A stretch of 7,741 bases of DNA, from contig JAKFXO010000059.1 in assembly GCA_021731345.1 (NCBI GenBank), positions 1 to 7,741 of the forward strand. The letters run 5' to 3'. The position numbers and the translations under genes are program-made. Source of the stretch: Candidatus Peribacterales bacterium (GTDB taxonomy: Bacteria > Patescibacteriota > Gracilibacteria > Peribacterales > Peribacteraceae). Under the pieces are notes generated by a model. That model was given only the letters and a program-made list of their open reading frames with translations, did not search any database and was not told where the DNA came from. Every line of letters begins with the position of its first letter. Within the stretch, counting starts at the first letter, position 1. Shown here in pieces: positions 1 to 5,349 of the stretch.

Positions 1-2
1 GC

Positions 3-50
3 ATCGTTTTGGGTATGGCCACAATGTACGCGCTGACATTCTTGGAATAG
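3..50 (+). CDS. C-terminal end of an upstream membrane protein (5' end outside window)
   Basis: An open frame enters from the left edge and ends at TAG (48-50). The visible residues are IVLGMATMYALTFLE, a hydrophobic stretch typical of a final transmembrane helix. The next gene starts only four bases after this stop, which fits co-transcription with the YibE/F gene. The fragment is too short to assign a family. The pattern of glycine, methionine and small residues would be compatible with the last helix of a transporter (a ZIP-type metal transporter is one guess), but this is speculation. The other two forward frames are less convincing: one hits a stop after 11 codons, and the other continues through the YibE/F gene in the wrong frame. 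Confidence 0.5.
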   Translation: MVLGMATMYALTFLE

Positions 51-54
51 TTTC

Positions 55-1227
55 ATGCGGTCTTTTCCAAGAGCACTGGCGTTCATTGGAGTTTTTCTCA
101 TTCCGTCTTTTGCCTGTGCTGCTGGTGGCGCAGAACAGTTCGTTCCTGCCGAGCTTCCCATCGATATCGTTGGCGAAGACTATGCAACGGCAAAGGTTGT
201 GACGGTCTACAGAGAAATTCGCGATACGATTGCTGGGTATGATCATCTGATGCAAAAACTGCACCTTCGCATTCTTTCTGGGAATGACGCAGGTCAGACA
301 TTTGATGCTGATCACGGCATGTTGCAGAACCAAGAAGGTGTGAAGCTCAGTGTTGGAGATGTTGTTACCCTTCAAACACTACGACAGTCTGACGGTGTAG
401 TTCGTCGTATTATCAGAGACCCATACCGACTTCCTGCTATCGGATGGCTCATCGCAATCTTTGCTCTTCTCTGTGTTCTTCTCGGTGGCATTCGGGGGCT
501 CACTTCTATTGTCGGCTTATTTACCAGTGTGGCGATCTTATTTTTCTTTGTGGTGCCATTTATTGCTAATGGATACGACCCGCTTATGATCAGCATTGTC
601 GGTTCGTATGCCATTGCATTCTCATCGCTGTACCTTGCACATGGCTTCAGTAAGCGTACATCCGTAGCACTTCTGAGTACGTGTATTACACTGGCGCTGT
701 CGGTCATTGCAGCGGTTTTGTCGGTCCATGCTACCAATCTCTTAGGCATGGGTTCGGAAGAGTCCATGTATTTGGTCACTGGCCAATTTAGTACTATTAA
801 TTTACGAGGCCTTCTTATTGGCGGCTGTATCATCGGTGCACTTGGTGTGCTTGATGACATTACGACTGCACAAACTGCAGGTATTCATGAGCTTACGAAG
901 GCGAATCCATCGATGACATTTACTCAGCTGTATGCGGCGGGTATGTCGATTGGCAGAGAACATATTGCCTCACTCATTAACACGCTTGCGCTTGCCTATG
1001 TTGGTGCCTCTCTCCCGCTTATGCTTCTCTTTCGTCAGGATGGAAATCTGCCGATGTGGCTGGTGCTCAATGGTGAATTTATAGCACAGGAAATTGTGAG
1101 AACACTCATTGGTAGTACAGCACTCCTTCTTGCGGTTCCTATTTCGACATGGTGTGCTGCATATTTTTTGCGAAATAGAACTGGGCGTACGCTTCCAGCA
1201 AGCTGTGGTCATATCCATATTCACTAA
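55..1227 (+). CDS. YibE/F-family multipass membrane protein
   Basis: This is a 390-residue integral membrane protein of the YibE/F family, whose biochemical function is not established. Residues 1-22 form a signal peptide (RALAFIGVFLIPSFACAA), followed by a soluble extracytoplasmic domain to about 125. The membrane part then has helices near 129-147, 150-171, 177-196, 203-223, 249-266, 302-326 and 345-372. The family signature lies in the second half: GxIIGALGVLDDITTAQT (about 257-274, with the acidic pair D267/D268), GMSIGREH (296-303) and INTLALAYVGASLPL (308-322). The length is normal for the family. The start is the first ATG of the frame. It lies four bases after the upstream stop, with a weak GGAA purine stretch seven bases before it. 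The tail ends CGHIHIH, with Cys384 and His386/388/390 as possible metal ligands. The gene converges on the histidine kinase with a one-base gap. Confidence 0.9.
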   Translation: MRSFPRALAFIGVFLIPSFACAAGGAEQFVPAELPIDIVGEDYATAKVVTVYREIRDTIAGYDHLMQKLHLRILSGNDAGQTFDADHGMLQNQEGVKLSVGDVVTLQTLRQSDGVVRRIIRDPYRLPAIGWLIAIFALLCVLLGGIRGLTSIVGLFTSVAILFFFVVPFIANGYDPLMISIVGSYAIAFSSLYLAHGFSKRTSVALLSTCITLALSVIAAVLSVHATNLLGMGSEESMYLVTGQFSTINLRGLLIGGCIIGALGVLDDITTAQTAGIHELTKANPSMTFTQLYAAGMSIGREHIASLINTLALAYVGASLPLMLLFRQDGNLPMWLVLNGEFIAQEIVRTLIGSTALLLAVPISTWCAAYFLRNRTGRTLPASCGHIHIH

Positions 1228-1235
1228 TTTAGTGA
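1221..1235. repeat. Perfect palindrome containing both convergent stop codons
   Basis: TCACTAA-T-TTAGTGA is a perfect 7-bp inverted repeat around one base (1228). Each arm contains a CAC-TAA pair, so the YibE/F gene and the histidine-kinase gene both end in His-stop in mirror image. The palindrome is AT-rich, has a one-base centre and no adjacent T-run, so it is not a recognisable intrinsic terminator. There is no other space between the genes for one. Confidence 0.75.
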
Positions 1236-3424
1236 CTTTTCGGATCAAGCGGGATCACGAGTGAGAATGTGGTGCCTTTATTTTCCGTGCTTTCAAATGT
1301 GAGTGTGGCGCCAACTGTTTCAGCCGCAATGCGAGAAATGTAGAGACCGAGTCCGTTACCATCAGTATCCGAAATTTTGGCGTTACTGCCACGGAATAGC
1401 TTGTGGCCAATCTGCTCTTTTTGGGCTTCTGGGATGCCAATACCCGTATCTGTGACGGAGAGGAGTGCTGTTCCTGCAGCGCGATCTTCGCTGATCTTCA
1501 CCGTTACCGACGTTTCGGGGTGGCTGTACTTGATGGCGTTACTGAGGAAGTTTTCGAGTACCAGTTCAAGCAAGTTTTTGTCAGAACGAATGCCAATCTC
1601 TTTCTTTGGCATGTCGAGCACGAGGTCGATCTTCTTCTGCTTTAGTTCAAGATCAAATGATGCGGCAGCACCGTGGACAATCTTTTGTAGCTCAATCGTT
1701 TCTGCACTGACTTGGAATTTTCCGAGTTCAATTCTGGAGACATTGAGCAGTGCATTCACCAGGTGCACCATGCGCGCATTGGACGTTGCAACTTGCCCTA
1801 CGTACTCGCGCTGATCATCGTTGAGGGGGCCTGCATCGTCTGCAATGAGCATTTCTAGGTACCAGCGCATGGATGAGAGCGGCGTACGCAGCTGGTGACT
1901 GACGAGCGTAATGAACTCTGACTTCATGTGGTCAATCCTACGTTCCTCCGTGATGTCTCGGAGCACTGTGACGCTACCGATGCATTCTTTACCACGAAGA
2001 ATCGGCGTGACGCGAAGCTGTAGCGCGGTGATCGATTCATCGGGCTTTTTCAGCGTGAGCTGCGGATCTGTCGCAGGATGGAATGACGTGCAGGTGCGAA
2101 GTACGCTCATCACTGGATGCTTTGATGCATCAATGATCGTGCCTTCTTTATCTGCGATGCTCAGGAATGTTGCGATAGCTTTTCCAATGCCGTCGGCGCG
2201 TCCGGTGAGTACTTCCGTCATGCGGTTCACATAGGTGATCACACCCTGTGCATCCGTCACGATGAGTCCGTCATCCATGCTTTGCAGGATGGCTGTGTCT
2301 TCCGCGAGCTGTTTCTGGAGCTCTTTGGTACGGTCTGCAACAAGAGATTCCAGGTGTTCATGTGACTTACGCAGGCGCTGCGTGAGCTCATCCGCTGCGG
2401 CGTCCACGACCTCGATTTCATTGCCCGTAAAAACAGAACGCGTGAATTTCCAACGCTTTGCTTCGAGTCCATCAAGCTTCTCGGCAAGCTCTTCGAGCGG
2501 ACCGACGATGCGACGTCCGAGGAAGAATGTGGACAGAGACAGGAAGACAATGATCATGAGGCCAGTACCTGCCAAGTTGGTTGCGAGCTTGAGTGTGGGT
2601 GTTTGTACTTCGTAGCGATCAATTTTTGCGATGACGGCCCAACCAAGCGAGGGGATAGAGCGATATGCAGCAAGTACCGGAATGCCCGAGTAATCCACGG
2701 TATCGGCAACGCCTTCTTTGCCACCTAGCGCATCTTTCACAACAGACAGCGTGTCATGGCCGGCACTGAGCACTGGCACGATACGATCAAGCGTGTCATC
2801 TGCGCGCAGAATAATTTCCTCACCGTCGAGCATTGTTGCGAGCAAGACTTCTGTCGTTTTGGCAGCAGAGTCTGTGTGGAGAATGCGTGCTGCGAGGCCC
2901 AGCGCATCAAATGTTGCAACCAGCGTTCCAGTGCGTAGTGAGCCGTTCATTTGCGGCGCAGCGATGATGTAGAGCGTCCAACCTGCGTCGGTGACGATAG
3001 GCCGAAAGACCGTGCCTTCACGTCCGCGCATGGACTGTAGCAATGCGTCTGCAAGCGGAGACTCATGTTGTTCTCCGGCAAGTACCGTCGTTGTACCAGA
3101 TGCGTCGACACGTACGAGTTGGCGGAAGCCGACGAGTGTTGTGAGTGACGGAAGATTGGTGAGTGCTGGATCACGTCCGAGAATAGATAGCTGTTCACGC
3201 TGCCGTGAAACTGTTGCCTCGAGGAGCGCTTCTTTCCCTTCAGCGATGGACTGCAGTTGTGACGTTGTGCGGATTTTCAGCTCATTCCATGACAAGAAAA
3301 ATGCGACGACCGATACCGCAATGACCGTGAGAGCGAGGAGTGCGAACGACTCAAAAAACAGCGAGGTTCGCAGCGACGAACGTCGCACGGTACGCCGATT
3401 TTGGGCACGGTTTTTCGAGCACAT
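1229..3424 (-). CDS. Membrane sensor histidine kinase (Cache-like sensor, HAMP, PAS, HisKA, HATPase_c)
   Basis: This is a 731-residue sensor kinase that would autophosphorylate on His510 and pass the phosphate to a response regulator. After a basic N-terminus, helix 1 spans about 23-45. An extracytoplasmic domain of some 235 residues follows, probably Cache-like, and its last strand (AYRSIPSLGWAVIAKI) is typical of that fold. Helix 2 is about 283-303, then HAMP (304-356) and a short coiled coil (to 378). A PAS domain with its PAC end (SVTVLRDITEERR) covers about 379-496. The HisKA H-box is LVSHQLRTPLSS (507-518). The ATPase domain has the N-box ENFLSNAIKYSH (N625/N629), the G1 box DTGIGIP (659-665) and the G2 box DGNGLGLY (688-695). 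All catalytic motifs are intact. No response regulator is visible, so it is an orphan here. The ATG is preceded by AGAGAG six bases upstream, a weak ribosome-binding site. Confidence 0.95.
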   Translation of the reverse strand: MCSKNRAQNRRTVRRSSLRTSLFFESFALLALTVIAVSVVAFFLSWNELKIRTTSQLQSIAEGKEALLEATVSRQREQLSILGRDPALTNLPSLTTLVGFRQLVRVDASGTTTVLAGEQHESPLADALLQSMRGREGTVFRPIVTDAGWTLYIIAAPQMNGSLRTGTLVATFDALGLAARILHTDSAAKTTEVLLATMLDGEEIILRADDTLDRIVPVLSAGHDTLSVVKDALGGKEGVADTVDYSGIPVLAAYRSIPSLGWAVIAKIDRYEVQTPTLKLATNLAGTGLMIIVFLSLSTFFLGRRIVGPLEELAEKLDGLEAKRWKFTRSVFTGNEIEVVDAAADELTQRLRKSHEHLESLVADRTKELQKQLAEDTAILQSMDDGLIVTDAQGVITYVNRMTEVLTGRADGIGKAIATFLSIADKEGTIIDASKHPVMSVLRTCTSFHPATDPQLTLKKPDESITALQLRVTPILRGKECIGSVTVLRDITEERRIDHMKSEFITLVSHQLRTPLSSMRWYLEMLIADDAGPLNDDQREYVGQVATSNARMVHLVNALLNVSRIELGKFQVSAETIELQKIVHGAAASFDLELKQKKIDLVLDMPKKEIGIRSDKNLLELVLENFLSNAIKYSHPETSVTVKISEDRAAGTALLSVTDTGIGIPEAQKEQIGHKLFRGSNAKISDTDGNGLGLYISRIAAETVGATLTFESTENKGTTFSLVIPLDPKSH

Positions 3425-3436
3425 AGAAATCTCTCT

Positions 3437-3465
3437 ATTTTAGCATATTTCAGCCATTTTTTCCA
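3437..3465 (-). promoter_or_regulatory. Candidate promoter of the histidine kinase
   Basis: Read on the - strand, TGCTAAAAT gives an extended -10 (TGn plus TAAAAT, 3437-3445). TGGAAA (3460-3465) lies 17 bp upstream as a 4-of-6 match to a -35. It sits in the short gap between the terminator of the neighbouring pilin gene and the kinase ATG. The predicted start of transcription would leave a leader of only about six bases, so the mRNA would be almost leaderless or the true start may differ. Confidence 0.35.
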
Positions 3466-3488
3466 CTTCAGCGTGGCTCAGAACCAAC

Positions 3489-3516
3489 AAAAAAGCCCCT
3501 CCCGAGGAAGGGGCTT
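3489..3516 (-). terminator. Intrinsic terminator of pilin gene 1
   Basis: A perfect 8-bp stem (AAGCCCCT at 3493-3500 with AGGGGCTT at 3509-3516) has an 8-base loop and, on the - strand, is followed by six T residues. It lies 20 bases after the pilin stop codon and separates the pilin from the histidine-kinase gene downstream. Confidence 0.88.
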
Positions 3517-3535
3517 AGAATGCATTTCTAGAGCC

Positions 3536-3979
3536 TTAGCGCGTTACAGAGATTGTTGCGGAGTTTTCAGCACCAGGTGCAGTCACGGTGATGCGACCGT
3601 TCTGTACGCTCTGGATACGGTAGTTCGTGCCCGTAGCCGTTGCGGACTGTGGGTCAGCTGGGAGAGCAACGACGTACGAACCCGTGAGAATGTTGAGGCT
3701 CACTCCGTTGTTGCAGCTGACGTTCACGCCACTTTTGCAGATTGTTTTGATCGTCGTAGTGATGCCGGTCGGGATATTTCCGTTGTTGTCGAGCGCGTAC
3801 TGGTACACGGCGTCGAGAATGGTTTTGACGTCGGACCTGCGCTGAGCGTTGCGTGCATCACCGAGCTGCTTCGTCGGGTTGATGGCGACGATAACGACTG
3901 CTGCGAGAATCGCGATGATACCGATAACGAGGAGGAGCTCGATGAGCGTGAAGCCTCGCTTGAGAGTGGAGAGGGACAT
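3536..3979 (-). CDS. Type IV major-pilin-like prepilin, paralogue 1
   Basis: This is a 147-residue prepilin. The short basic leader MSLSTLKRG is cut by prepilin peptidase after Gly9. The mature protein starts with Phe10 and has the conserved Glu at mature position 5 (Glu14). The hydrophobic helix covers about 10-33 and would embed in the membrane and then in the pilus core. A helical neck follows (INPTKQLGDARNAQRR), then a small globular domain with one cysteine pair (C81, C89) that can close a loop, the LPADPQ turn (106-111), and the C-terminus ISVTR shared with both paralogues. The start is fixed by the short leader peptide and by an in-frame TAA 27 bases upstream. No Shine-Dalgarno sequence precedes the ATG; the 19 bases before it are almost pure pyrimidine. 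The gene has its own promoter and terminator. Residues 1-46 are nearly identical to the paralogues, while the globular part differs. Confidence 0.93.
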   Translation of the reverse strand: MSLSTLKRGFTLIELLLVIGIIAILAAVVIVAINPTKQLGDARNAQRRSDVKTILDAVYQYALDNNGNIPTGITTTIKTICKSGVNVSCNNGVSLNILTGSYVVALPADPQSATATGTNYRIQSVQNGRITVTAPGAENSATISVTR

Positions 3980-4018
3980 GGAGAGGAGGGAACGGAAGGC
4001 GCGTAGTTACGCGCGACA
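3980..4018 (-). promoter_or_regulatory. 5' leader of pilin gene 1: terminal hairpin plus pyrimidine tract
   Basis: The predicted leader starts around 4018 and has a GC-rich hairpin, GCGCGTAACTACGCGC (3999-4014), close to its 5' end. The arms are fully complementary, giving a 6-bp stem with an AACT loop. Between the hairpin and the ATG are 19 bases of which 18 are pyrimidines (it ends CCCTCCTCTCC). There is no Shine-Dalgarno sequence. The layout matches the leaders of pilin genes 2 and 3, although the hairpin sequence is unrelated. Confidence 0.55.
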
Positions 4019-4024
4019 CGACAC

Positions 4025-4033
4025 AGTGTATCA
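4025..4033 (-). promoter_or_regulatory. Extended -10 promoter of pilin gene 1
   Basis: On the - strand this reads TGATACACT: the TGn extension plus TACACT, a 4-of-6 match to TATAAT. It is 45 bases before the ATG. A related motif sits at a similar distance before the other two pilin genes. No good -35 is seen; GTGACG with a 15-bp spacer is the nearest, which fits an extended -10 promoter. Confidence 0.55.
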
Positions 4034-4090
4034 GGAGAGGAGCCTCGTCACGCCGGACGCATTGGCGTTTCTGAAAAGTTATGGCTTGAT

Positions 4091-4118
4091 AAAAAAACCC
4101 TCCCGGTGAGGGGAGGGT
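4091..4118 (-). terminator. Intrinsic terminator of pilin gene 2 (possibly bidirectional)
   Basis: The stem ACCCTCCC (4097-4104) with GGGAGGGT (4111-4118) is perfect over 8 bp with a 6-base loop. On the - strand it is followed by a run of T (complement of A 4091-4097). It begins 22 bases after the stop of pilin gene 2. On the + strand the hairpin is followed by GA and six T, so it could also stop transcription coming the other way. Confidence 0.88.
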
Positions 4119-4140
4119 GATTTTTTCCGTGAAGGAATAA

Positions 4141-4584
4141 TTAGCGAGTCACGGAGATCGATGCGCTCTGCTCTGCACCTGGTGCAGTGACAGTGACGCG
4201 GTTGCCGCTCTTGAAGATCGTGTAGTTCGTGCCCGTAGCCGTTGCGGACTGTGGGTCAGCTGGGAGAGCGACGATGTAGGAACCCGTGAGAACGTTGAGG
4301 CTGATACCGTCTGTATCACAGTCAATGTTCAAACCGCTCTTACAAATGATTTTGCTCGTCGTCGTGATCGTCGTTGGGAGGTTACCGTTGTTGTCGATCG
4401 AGTACTGGTACACAGCATTCAGGATCGTGTTCACGTCAGCGCGGCGCTGAGCGTTGCGTGCATCACCCAACTGCTTCGTAGGGTTGATAGCGACGATAAC
4501 GATCGCAGCAAGAATTGCGATGATACCGATAACGAGCAGAAGCTCGATGAGCGTGAAACCACGCTTCAGGGTTGAGAGAGACAT
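4141..4584 (-). CDS. Type IV major-pilin-like prepilin, paralogue 2
   Basis: This is a 147-residue prepilin, the closest paralogue of the pilin gene downstream. The leader MSLSTLKRG is cleaved after Gly9 before FTLIE (Glu14 is the conserved mature Glu5). The membrane helix covers 10-33, followed by the shared neck, cysteines C81 and C89, the LPADPQ turn (107-112) and the end ISVTR. The frame stays open upstream for another 22 codons to a TTG, but that extension would overlap the -10 element and would place a long non-basic segment before the cleavage site. In paralogue 1 the corresponding frame is closed by a stop. The ATG at 4584 is therefore chosen. No Shine-Dalgarno sequence is present. 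A 48-bp block (4222-4269) is identical to paralogue 1 whereas the flanks carry many silent differences. Confidence 0.93.
   Translation of the reverse strand: MSLSTLKRGFTLIELLLVIGIIAILAAIVIVAINPTKQLGDARNAQRRADVNTILNAVYQYSIDNNGNLPTTITTTSKIICKSGLNIDCDTDGISLNVLTGSYIVALPADPQSATATGTNYTIFKSGNRVTVTAPGAEQSASISVTR
4222..4269. repeat. 48-bp block identical to 3620-3667 in pilin gene 1
   Basis: Positions 4222-4269 and 3620-3667 are identical over 48 bp and encode the residues ALPADPQSATATGTNY in both pilins. In the N-terminal part, where the proteins are just as conserved, silent differences occur every few codons. The block is therefore more similar than protein conservation alone requires and may mark recent gene conversion. 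Confidence 0.85.
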
Positions 4585-4634
4585 AAAAGATTGGAGAGAA
4601 AGGAAAGGGATACGGAGAAAGCTCCGTGTCGCAG
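4585..4634 (-). promoter_or_regulatory. 5' leader of pilin gene 2: terminal hairpin plus pyrimidine tract
   Basis: The hairpin ACGGAGCTTTCTCCGT (4612-4627 on the - strand) has a perfect 6-bp stem and a CTTT loop. It begins about seven bases after the predicted transcription start. The 27 bases between the hairpin and the ATG contain 24 pyrimidines. Positions 4611-4635 match 5232-5256 in the leader of pilin gene 3 at 24 of 25 bases. Confidence 0.6.
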
Positions 4635-4635
4635 G
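4611..4635 (-). repeat. 25-bp leader element shared with 5232-5256
   Basis: The segment CCTGCGACACGGAGCTTT plus the next seven bases occurs before pilin genes 2 and 3 with one difference in 25 (C or G within the loop/stem junction). It spans the leader hairpin. It is absent at sequence level in front of pilin gene 1, where an unrelated hairpin takes its place. Confidence 0.8.
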
Positions 4636-4640
4636 TGACA

Positions 4641-4649
4641 AGTGTAGCA
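4641..4649 (-). promoter_or_regulatory. Extended -10 promoter of pilin gene 2
   Basis: It reads TGCTACACT on the - strand, 56 bases before the ATG. The hexamer TACACT is the same as in front of pilin gene 1. No convincing -35 is found 16-18 bp upstream. It lies after the terminator of pilin gene 3, so this gene probably has its own transcript. Confidence 0.55.
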
Positions 4650-4727
4650 AGCGGTTTTTCTTTCATGCTAGCGGCAAGTGAGGCTATGTCTTGCTTTTGG
4701 TGTCTTTTATTTCTTTTCATGTAATAG

Positions 4728-4752
4728 AAAAAGAGCCTCTTTTAAGGCTCTT
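4728..4752 (-). terminator. Intrinsic terminator of pilin gene 3
   Basis: AAGAGCCT (4731-4738) pairs perfectly with AGGCTCTT (4745-4752) across a 6-base loop. On the - strand five T residues end the hairpin, followed by CTATT. It starts 15 bases after the pilin stop codon. Confidence 0.85.
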
Positions 4753-4767
4753 CTCATGCATTTTTGA

Positions 4768-5208
4768 TTAGCGTGTGACAGAGATGACCGCGCCTTGCTC
4801 CGCAAATGGAGCAGCAACCGTCACGCGATTTCCGAGTTTGACGATCGTATATTTTGTCGACACCGACGTGGCAACTTGTGGGTCAGCAGGAACGTTGACG
4901 ACATATGCGCCTGTGAGAATATTCAAGTTGATCAGGCCTGAGCAGTTCACACTGATGCCGCTGCGACAGATCTCCGTGCTTGTCGTGGTAATGGTTGGAG
5001 GAAGGGTGCCGTCGTTATCGATGGAAAATTGGTACACAGCATTCAGGATTGTGTTTACGTCAGCACGGCGCTGAGCGTTGCGTGCATCACCAAGTTGCTT
5101 GGTCGGGTTGATGGCGACGATAACAATGGACGAGAGAATGGCGATGATACCGATGACGAGGAGAAGCTCTATGAGCGTGAAGCCACGCTTGAGTGAAGAC
5201 AATGACAT
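4768..5208 (-). CDS. Type IV major-pilin-like prepilin, paralogue 3
   Basis: This is a 146-residue prepilin, the most divergent of the three. The leader MSLSSLKRG is cleaved before FTLIE. The helix carries SS in place of AA at 26-27, and the neck is the same as in the paralogues. Cysteines C81 and C89 and the PADPQ turn are kept, as is the end ISVTR; the middle of the globular domain differs. The frame is open 21 codons further upstream to a TTG that overlaps the -10 element; it is rejected for the same reasons as in paralogue 2. No Shine-Dalgarno sequence precedes the ATG. It is the first of the tandem pilins downstream of the minor-pilin operon, 141 bases away. No terminator is visible in that gap, so read-through from the operon may add to expression from its own promoter. 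Confidence 0.93.
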   Translation of the reverse strand: MSLSSLKRGFTLIELLLVIGIIAILSSIVIVAINPTKQLGDARNAQRRADVNTILNAVYQFSIDNDGTLPPTITTTSTEICRSGISVNCSGLINLNILTGAYVVNVPADPQVATSVSTKYTIVKLGNRVTVAAPFAEQGAVISVTR

Positions 5209-5255
5209 GAAATATGGAAGAAAAAAATGGGTACGGACAAAGCTCCGTGTCGCAG
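5209..5255 (-). promoter_or_regulatory. 5' leader of pilin gene 3: terminal hairpin plus pyrimidine tract
   Basis: The hairpin ACGGAGCTTTGTCCGT (5233-5248 on the - strand) keeps a 5-bp stem. The innermost pair of the gene 2 version is replaced by a G-G mismatch. The following 24 bases hold 20 pyrimidines, including seven T in a row, and run to the ATG with no Shine-Dalgarno sequence. U-rich tracts of this kind are known binding sites for ribosomal protein S1; that role here is inferred. Confidence 0.55.
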
Positions 5256-5261
5256 GGGAAT

Positions 5262-5270
5262 ACTGTATCA
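5262..5270 (-). promoter_or_regulatory. Extended -10 promoter of pilin gene 3
   Basis: It reads TGATACAGT on the - strand, 53 bases before the ATG. It differs by one hexamer base from the motif in front of pilin genes 1 and 2. No good -35 is seen. The remaining sequence up to 5349 holds no recognisable gene or clear hairpin. Confidence 0.5.
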
Positions 5271-5349
5271 AATGGCGTTCTTTACGGCTTGTTGTGATTT
5301 CAGATCGGCTTGATTTTTTAACAATTCAGACGAGGTATAACTTTCAAAA

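Noticed and set aside
1377..1814. Open frames on the + strand opposite the histidine kinase (also 1911-2234, 2235-2615, 2991-3443)
   Set aside because: They are Ser/Arg/Thr-rich shadows of an unmistakable kinase and show no motifs.
3401..4006. 201-codon open frame on the + strand opposite pilin gene 1
   Set aside because: It is antisense to a clear pilin and crosses a terminator and promoter. The protein is low-complexity (Arg/Glu/Asp-rich) with no recognisable pattern.
4052..4070. ACGCC/GGCGT inverted repeat upstream of the pilin gene 1 promoter
   Set aside because: It is a five-base stem with a nine-base loop, has no counterpart upstream of the other pilins, and is likely chance.
4585..4650. 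In-frame upstream extension of pilin gene 2 (and the parallel one at 5209-5271 for gene 3) with shared SPATRSF residues and a TTG start
   Set aside because: The similarity is explained by the conserved leader hairpin DNA. The TTGs overlap the -10 elements, the extension would bury the prepilin leader, and the frame is closed by a stop in gene 1.
5285..5312. Direct repeat CGGCTTG (5285-5291 and 5306-5312) followed by T-rich DNA, as a possible operator or terminator after the minor-pilin operon
   Set aside because: The repeat is short and has no inverted arm; the T-run lies on the wrong strand for a terminator of the operon.
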